Of a DNA stretch of 47,213 nucleotides, positions 42,476-47,213 are shown one piece after another (the first letter of the stretch is position 1; every line of letters starts with the position of its first letter). Origin of the DNA: Massilia terrae (lineage in GTDB: Bacteria > Pseudomonadota > Gammaproteobacteria > Burkholderiales > Burkholderiaceae_D); contig NZ_JANUGU010000014.1 in NCBI RefSeq assembly GCF_024753145.1, positions 1 through 47,213 on the forward strand, in the 5' to 3' direction. Under the pieces are notes generated by a model. That model was not told the origin of the DNA, did not search any database, and saw only the letters and a list, made by a program, of their open reading frames with translations. A program made the position numbers and the translations under genes.

Positions 42476-43066
42476 ATGTCCAGTACCAAGCCAGGGCAAC
42501 GCAAACTGCAAATCCTCCAGGCCCTCGCCGGGATGCTCGAACATCCCAAGGGCGAGAAGATCACCACCGCCGCACTGGCGGCGCGGCTGTCGCTGTCGGA
42601 GGCGGCGCTGTACCGCCACTTCGCCAGCAAGGCCCAGATGTTCGAGGGCCTGATCGAGTTCATCGAGACTTCGGTGTTCGGCCTGATCAACCAGATCGCC
42701 GAGCGTGAGGAGCGCGGCGTGCAGCAGGCGCAGGCCATCGCCGGCATGCTGCTCGCGTTCGCGGCCAATAATCCCGGCATGACGCGGGTGCTGATCGGCG
42801 ACGCGCTGGTGGGCGAGGACGAACGCCTGCAGCTGCGCATGAACCAGTTCTACGACAAGGTCGAACTGGCATGCAAGCAGGCGCTGCGCCTGGCGGCCTC
42901 GCAGGGCGCGGGCGCCGAAGAAGAAGTGGCGGCGCGCGCGGTCCTGCTGGTCAGCTACGTCATCGGGCGCTGGCACCGCTTCGCCAAGAGCGGCTTCAAA
43001 CACAATCCAACCGACGGCGCGCCGCTGCAGCTTGCAATGCTGCTCGCGGTTCCCGCGCTGGCATAG
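42476..43066 (+). CDS. slmA: Nucleoid occlusion factor SlmA (TetR fold)
   Basis: A 196-residue TetR-family protein that binds DNA sites away from Ter and blocks FtsZ assembly over the nucleoid. The HTH region is KITTAALAARLSLSEAALYRHFASKAQMFEGLIEFIE, with the family's SEAALYRHFASKAQMFEGLI. The remainder fits SlmA (LINQIAEREERGVQQAQAIAGMLLAFAANNPGMTRVLIGDALVGE... VSYVIGRWHRFAKSGF). The ATG at 42476 gives MSSTKPGQRKLQILQALAGML. It lies directly upstream of the fused pabBC gene (2 bp gap), so they share a transcript. Confidence 0.9.
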   Translation: MSSTKPGQRKLQILQALAGMLEHPKGEKITTAALAARLSLSEAALYRHFASKAQMFEGLIEFIETSVFGLINQIAEREERGVQQAQAIAGMLLAFAANNPGMTRVLIGDALVGEDERLQLRMNQFYDKVELACKQALRLAASQGAGAEEEVAARAVLLVSYVIGRWHRFAKSGFKHNPTDGAPLQLAMLLAVPALA

Positions 43067-43068
43067 CA

Positions 43069-44892
43069 ATGCATAACGACGAAGTATTCGCCCTGCTCGA
43101 CGACGCGAGCCCGGATGCCGGCGCATCCCGTTCGCGCCTGTACAGCGGCCACGCGGCCACCCTGACCTGTTCCGATGCCGCCGGCTGGCCGCAGCTGCTC
43201 GCCGACCTCGAGCAGGGCCTGGCGCGCGGCCTGTACGCGGTGCCGCTCCTGAATTACGAACTGGGCGAGGCGCTGGCCGGCATCGGCGCGCGCGGGACCA
43301 ATGGCCCGCTGGCGCAGGTGCTGCTGTTCCGCCAGTGCGACAAGCTGAACGCGGCGCAGGTCGACGCCTGGCTCGCCACGCGCACGCCGCAAGGCGAACC
43401 GGCCGGCATCGCCGGCATCGCGCCGAGCGTGTGCGAAGACGAATTCACGCGCGCGATCGCGGCCATCCGCGACTACATCGCGGCCGGCGACACCTACCAG
43501 GTCAATTACACCTTCCGCCTGCGCTTCGACGCCTTCGGTTCGCTGGCGGCGCTGTTCGCACGCCTGCGCGCGCGCCAGCCGGTGCCATATGGCGCGCTGA
43601 TCGGGCTGCCCGGCGGCGGCGCCGTGATGTCGCTGTCGCCGGAACTGTTCATGCGCCACGCCGACGGCAAGCTGGTGGCGCGGCCGATGAAGGGCACGGC
43701 GCGCGCCAGCGGCGACGCGCTGAAGGATGCGCAGCTGGCCGCCGCGCTGTCGGCCGATCCCAAGAACCGCGCCGAAAACCTGATGATCGTCGACCTGCTG
43801 CGCAACGACCTGGGTCGCGTGGCCGACACCGGCAGCGTCGAGGTGCCGGCGCTGTTCGAGGTGCAGCGCTTCGGCGACGTGCTGCAGATGACATCGACCG
43901 TGCGCGCCCGTGTGCGTGCAGGCGCCACGCTGGCCCAGGTGCTCGACGCGCTGTACCCCTGCGGCTCGATCACCGGCGCGCCCAAGCTGCGCACCATGCA
44001 GATCATCCGCGAGCTGGAAAGCACGCCGCGCGGCATCTACACCGGCGCGATCGGCTGGATCGATCCGCCCGCCGGCGGCCACGCGATCGGCGACTTCTGC
44101 CTGTCGGTGCCGATCCGCACGCTGGCCCTGGAGGCCGAGCGCTGCGGCTTGCGGCGCGGGGAAATGGGCGTCGGCGCGGGCATCGTGTTCGACAGCGAGG
44201 CGCAATCGGAATACGCGGAATGCCAGCTCAAGGCGCGCTTCCTGACCGGGCTGCCGAACGAGTTCGAGCTGTTCGAAACCATCCGCGCCAGCTACGAGGA
44301 CGGGCCGCGCCACCTGGACGCCCACCTGGACCGTATCGGCGCCTCGTGCGCCTACTTCGGCTTTCCCTTCCAGCGCGAACTGGCGCGCGCCGCCATCGTG
44401 GACGCCTGCCTGGCGCTGCCGGGCGGCCTGCACCGGGTCCGGCTGGCGATCGGCAGCGACGGCCAGCCACGTGCCACCTCGGCGGCGCTGGGACCGAATC
44501 CGCAGGAGCCGGTGCGCCTGCTGCTGTCGGAGGAAGCCACCTGCTCCACCGACGTCTTCCTGGCCCACAAGACCAGCCACCGCGCGCGCTACGACGCGGC
44601 ATGGCGCGCGGCCGAGGCCAAAGGCGCGTTCGATATCCTGTTCTTCAACGAGCGCGGCGAGCTGACCGAAGGCGGGCGCAGCAATGTGTTCGTGCGGCTG
44701 GGCGGCCGCTGGTACACGCCGCCGCTCACTTGCGGGCTGCTGCCGGGCGTGCTGCGCGGCGTGATGCTCGCGGCGCCGGCCTGGCGCGCGAGCGAGAAGG
44801 TGATCACGCGCGCGATGCTCGACCAGGCCGAGGACATCATCGTCTGCAATTCGCTGCGCGGGCCGCTGCGGGCGGTGCTTGATACACCATGA
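43069..44892 (+). CDS. Fused aminodeoxychorismate synthase I / lyase (PabB-PabC)
   Basis: A 607-residue bifunctional enzyme of folate synthesis: chorismate plus ammonia to aminodeoxychorismate, then to p-aminobenzoate. PabB part (about 1-390): GDTYQVNYTFRLRF, GAVMSLSPELFMRH, RPMKGTARASGD with a PabB-type Lys near residue 208, ENLMIVDLLRNDLGRVADTG, LYPCGSITGAPKLRTMQIIRELE and GIYTGAIGWI. PabC part (about 400-607): ELFETIRASYEDGPRHLDAHLDRI, PLP Lys in LAHKTSHRARYD (near 501), and ELTEGGRSNVFVRL. A separate amidotransferase (PabA) is needed for glutamine use and is not in the window. The start ATG is 2 bp after the slmA stop. A composite REP follows. Confidence 0.94.
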   Translation: MHNDEVFALLDDASPDAGASRSRLYSGHAATLTCSDAAGWPQLLADLEQGLARGLYAVPLLNYELGEALAGIGARGTNGPLAQVLLFRQCDKLNAAQVDAWLATRTPQGEPAGIAGIAPSVCEDEFTRAIAAIRDYIAAGDTYQVNYTFRLRFDAFGSLAALFARLRARQPVPYGALIGLPGGGAVMSLSPELFMRHADGKLVARPMKGTARASGDALKDAQLAAALSADPKNRAENLMIVDLLRNDLGRVADTGSVEVPALFEVQRFGDVLQMTSTVRARVRAGATLAQVLDALYPCGSITGAPKLRTMQIIRELESTPRGIYTGAIGWIDPPAGGHAIGDFCLSVPIRTLALEAERCGLRRGEMGVGAGIVFDSEAQSEYAECQLKARFLTGLPNEFELFETIRASYEDGPRHLDAHLDRIGASCAYFGFPFQRELARAAIVDACLALPGGLHRVRLAIGSDGQPRATSAALGPNPQEPVRLLLSEEATCSTDVFLAHKTSHRARYDAAWRAAEAKGAFDILFFNERGELTEGGRSNVFVRLGGRWYTPPLTCGLLPGVLRGVMLAAPAWRASEKVITRAMLDQAEDIIVCNSLRGPLRAVLDTP

Positions 44893-44999
44893 ACGTCGTT
44901 CCCGCGCAGGCGGGAACCCCATTTCTCGTGCAGGCCACAAGCGCTGGCGTCATTGGTGCGCATGAAAAATGGGGTCCCCGCCTGCGCGGGTACGACGTT
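44892..44999. repeat. Composite REP/BIME-like element (best full copy)
   Basis: Left arm AACGTCGTTCCCGCGCAGGCGGGAACCCCATTTCTCGTG (44892-44930) and right arm CATGAAAAATGGGGTCCCCGCCTGCGCGGGTACGACGTT (44961-44999) are near-perfect inverses. Each holds its own small hairpin. It lies between the convergent pabBC and tartrate-dehydratase genes. Confidence 0.88.
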
Positions 45000-45004
45000 C
45001 TCTG

Positions 45005-46171
45005 TCAAGCAGCCACCTTCTGCATCTCCCAATACAAGTCAGCCTTGCCTTCGAAGCCGATCCCCGGCAGGTCAGGCATGGTGATATAGCCGTTCTCGAC
45101 CTTCACGCCGTCCGGGAAGCCGCCGTAGGGCTGGAACAGGTCCGGATAGGACTCGTTACCGCCGAGGCCAAGGCCGGCCGCGATATTCAGCGACATCTGG
45201 TGGCCGCCGTGCGGGATGCAGCGTTTGCGCGACCAGCCATGCTGGTGCAGCATGTCGAGCGTGCGCAGGTACTCGACCAGGCCATACGACAGCGCGCAGT
45301 CGAATTGCAGCCAGTCGCGGTCCGGGCGCATGCCCCCATAGCGGATCAGGTTGCGCGCGTCCTGCATCGAGAACAGGTTCTCCCCCGTCGCCATCGGCTT
45401 GTCGTAGTAATTGCGCAGCGTCGCCTGCAGCTCGAAATCGAGCGGGTCGCCCGCTTCCTCGTACCAGAACAGGTCGTACTGCGACAGCGCCTTGGCGTAC
45501 TTGATCGCGGTGTCGAGATCGAAGCGGCCATTGGCGTCGACCGCCAGCTTCTGCCCGTCCTGCAGCACCGACAGGATCGAATCGATGCGGCGCAGGTCCT
45601 CGTCGAGCGAGGCGCCGCCGATCTTCTTCTTCACCACCGTGTAGCCGCGGTCGATGTAGCTCTTCATCTCGTCCTTGAGCTTCTGGTGGTCCTGGCCCGG
45701 GTAGTAGTAGCCGCCGGCCGCGTACACGAACACCTTGCGGTCCGGCGTGCCGTTCCCGTAGCGTTCGGCCAGCAGCTGGAACAGCGGCTTGCCGGCGATC
45801 TTGGCGACCGCGTCCCACACGGCCATGTCGATGGTGCCGACCGCCACCGAGCGCTCGCCATGGCCGCCCGGCTTCTCGTTGCTCATCATCGCGGCCCAGA
45901 TCTTGTGCGGGTCGAAGTTGTCACCGCTAGCGTCAATCAGCGATTCGGGGTCCGCTTCGAGCACGCGCGGGATGAAGCGTTCGCGCATTAACTTGCCCTG
46001 GCCGTAGCGGCCATTCGAGTTGAAGCCGTAGCCGATGACCGGCTTGCCGTCGCGGACCACGTCCGTGACCACGGCGACCAGGCTCAGGGTCATCTTGGAA
46101 AAATCGATGTAGGCGTTGCGGATCGAAGAGCTGATCGGCACGGTCTTTTCGCGGATTTCTACGATTCTCAT
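45005..46171 (-). CDS. tarD: D(-)-tartrate dehydratase-like enolase-superfamily enzyme
   Basis: A 388-residue mandelate-racemase-subgroup acid-sugar dehydratase. The ATG at 46171 gives MRIVEIREKTVPISSSIRNAY. Active-site elements: Lys181/Lys183 in VVKKKIGGA (KxK), metal ligands Asp212 (AVDANGRF), Glu238 (FWYEEAGDP) and Glu264 (ATGENLF), and His321 in CIPHGGHQM. These sit one residue before the numbers I remember for the characterised Bradyrhizobium D-tartrate dehydratase, and long stretches look the same (VAVGTIDMAVWDAVAKIAGKP, MRPDRDWLQFDCALSYGLVE). Product would be oxaloacetate, feeding the TCA cycle. A LysR gene starts 92 bp away divergently and is the likely regulator. Confidence 0.85.
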   Translation of the reverse strand: MRIVEIREKTVPISSSIRNAYIDFSKMTLSLVAVVTDVVRDGKPVIGYGFNSNGRYGQGKLMRERFIPRVLEADPESLIDASGDNFDPHKIWAAMMSNEKPGGHGERSVAVGTIDMAVWDAVAKIAGKPLFQLLAERYGNGTPDRKVFVYAAGGYYYPGQDHQKLKDEMKSYIDRGYTVVKKKIGGASLDEDLRRIDSILSVLQDGQKLAVDANGRFDLDTAIKYAKALSQYDLFWYEEAGDPLDFELQATLRNYYDKPMATGENLFSMQDARNLIRYGGMRPDRDWLQFDCALSYGLVEYLRTLDMLHQHGWSRKRCIPHGGHQMSLNIAAGLGLGGNESYPDLFQPYGGFPDGVKVENGYITMPDLPGIGFEGKADLYWEMQKVAA

Positions 46172-46263
46172 TGCAGCTAAACCAGTGGGTGACAGAGGCG
46201 ACAAGGATAGGCCTTCGGCGCCGTTTTATAATGTCGCCAAATTCATAAGTGTTTTAAATCCAG
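46172..46263. promoter_or_regulatory. tarD-LysR divergent promoter region
   Basis: A 92-bp gap between divergent starts. A perfect TATAAT (46227-46232) lies 32 bp before the LysR start. No good -35 is seen, which suggests an activator-assisted or weak promoter. A LysR-type binding site probably lies here, but I cannot name it. Confidence 0.45.
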
Positions 46264-47166
46264 GTGAAGACCGAAACCGCATCCGAGCTGGAGTTCTTCG
46301 TGCTGCTGGCGCGCCACGGCAGCCTGTCGGCGGCCGCGCGCGCGCTCGACATCACGCCGCCGGCGGCCAGCAAGCGGCTGGCGCAAATGGAGCAGCGGCT
46401 GGGCGTGCAGCTGGTGCAGCGGACCACGCGCAGTATCAGCCTGACTAGCGAGGGCGAAGCCTACCTGCGCCACGCGGCGCGCATCCTGGCTGAGATCCGC
46501 GAGATGGAGGACGCGGTGTCTTCCGGGCGCGATGCGCCGCGCGGCCTGCTGCGGGTGAACGCGACGCTCGGCTTCGGGCGCACCACGGTCGCGCCGCTGA
46601 TCTCGCAGTTCGTCAAGCGCCATCCCGAGGTCGAGGTGCAGGTCGAAGTGACCGACCGCCCGGTCGACCTGGTGGAAAGCGGCTTCGATCTCGCGATCCG
46701 CTTCGGCACCCTGCCCGACCGGCGCCTGAACGCGCGCCGCATCCTGTCGAACCGGCGCTTTTTATGCGCGTCGCCGAAATACCTGGAACGCTACGGCACG
46801 CCGAAGACGCTGGCCGACCTGGCCAGCCACCGCTGCATCATCCACCGCCAGAACGACGACGCCTACGGCATCTGGCGCTTCAGCCGCAGGGACCATACCG
46901 AGGTCGTGAAGGTGCACGGTAGCCTGTCGAGCAATGACGGCGACATCGTGCTGGGCTGGGCGCTGGACGGCCACGGCATCCTGATCCGCTCCGAATGGGA
47001 TGCGGCGCGCTTCCTGGAAAGCGGAAGGCTGCGCAGGGTGCTGCCCGAATTCGAGCTGCCCTCGGCCGACCTGTTCGTTTACTACGCCAGCCGCGCCAAG
47101 CAGCCGGCGCGTACCCGCGCCTTCATCGATTTTCTGGTCGAGCACTTCAAGAAGCCGGCCAAATAA
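46264..47166 (+). CDS. LysR-type transcriptional regulator
   Basis: A 300-residue LTTR. The N-terminal winged HTH is ELEFFVLLARHGSLSAAARALDITPPAASKRLAQMEQRLGVQLVQRTTRSISLTSEG (about 8-65), and the C-terminal type-2 periplasmic-binding-like effector domain starts near residue 90 (GLLRVNATLGFGRTTVAPLISQFVKRHPEVEVQVEVTDRPVDLVESGFDLAIRFG). The start is GTG at 46264; no better ATG preserves the HTH. Being divergent from the tartrate dehydratase gene, it probably senses tartrate or a related acid and controls that gene and itself (inference). Confidence 0.93.
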   Translation: MKTETASELEFFVLLARHGSLSAAARALDITPPAASKRLAQMEQRLGVQLVQRTTRSISLTSEGEAYLRHAARILAEIREMEDAVSSGRDAPRGLLRVNATLGFGRTTVAPLISQFVKRHPEVEVQVEVTDRPVDLVESGFDLAIRFGTLPDRRLNARRILSNRRFLCASPKYLERYGTPKTLADLASHRCIIHRQNDDAYGIWRFSRRDHTEVVKVHGSLSSNDGDIVLGWALDGHGILIRSEWDAARFLESGRLRRVLPEFELPSADLFVYYASRAKQPARTRAFIDFLVEHFKKPAK

Positions 47167-47195
47167 GCGCCGCGTTTGCTGCGAGCGCACAATAG

Positions 47196-47213
47196 AAAAA
47201 CCGGCCGCGAGGG
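47196..47213 (+). terminator. Possible terminator left arm, cut by window end
   Basis: An A-run followed by CCGGCCGCGAGGG starts 30 bp after the LysR stop. This looks like the left half of a bidirectional A-stem-T terminator whose right half lies beyond the window. Confidence 0.35.

Overview
The window looks like chromosomal DNA of a GC-rich betaproteobacterium of the Oxalobacteraceae (Massilia/Telluria/Duganella type). This is inferred from the very high third-position GC, from proteins such as a beta-type Kup, RarD, EttA, SlmA and a fused PabB-PabC, from lipoproteins with a poly-Gly/Ser tether directly after the lipobox Cys, and from dispersed REP-like palindromes. No plasmid, prophage or CRISPR hallmark is present.

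Layout. 1-10 kb: an FKBP lipoprotein and the potassium importer Kup (minus strand). A divergent pair follows: a heme-binding (CASCH) lipoprotein resembling hydrazine-synthase-alpha-like proteins, and a propeller-like lipoprotein. Then come RarD, EttA and a REP-associated tyrosine transposase (RAYT). 10-15 kb: a small outer-membrane barrel, an AlkB-type dioxygenase, a small sulfite-oxidase-fold protein, and the end of a long minus-strand gene cluster (aminopeptidase P, 87-aa unknown, MgtC, DUF924, DUF2520, MAPEG). 17-24 kb: MmcQ/YjbR, hypoxanthine phosphoribosyltransferase, nitronate monooxygenase, a translationally coupled thioesterase/DUF1289/metallo-beta-lactamase operon, a PHB-depolymerase-type esterase, two DUF29 paralogues, a CWC cysteine-rich protein, argB and tRNA-Thr(GGT).

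25-40.8 kb is the accessory part. A single 13.6-kb minus-strand gene encodes a 4528-residue surface or secreted protein: DUF4347, a cadherin-like module, 24 Ig-like modules interleaved with a second Ig type, then RTX calcium repeats with two DUF4214 domains. Divergent from it is a compact plus-strand operon of three paralogous tail-collar (MdpB-type) proteins and an overlapping GNAT acetyltransferase. I regard this divergent pair as the best candidate for an undescribed system. It may be an insertion next to tRNA-Thr that separates argB from the pyrimidine-nucleotidase/slmA pair, which I remember as neighbours of argB in related genomes.

40.8-47.2 kb: a TraB/GumN protein, a HAD nucleotidase, SlmA, a fused aminodeoxychorismate synthase/lyase for folate synthesis, and a D-tartrate-dehydratase-like enolase-superfamily enzyme divergent from a LysR regulator.

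Five REP/BIME-like palindromic loci lie between genes, four of them between convergent gene ends, and the RAYT gene sits beside the most perfect copy. Coordinates for protein domains inside the giant gene are estimates from the reading frame. Family names come from motif recognition without database searches.
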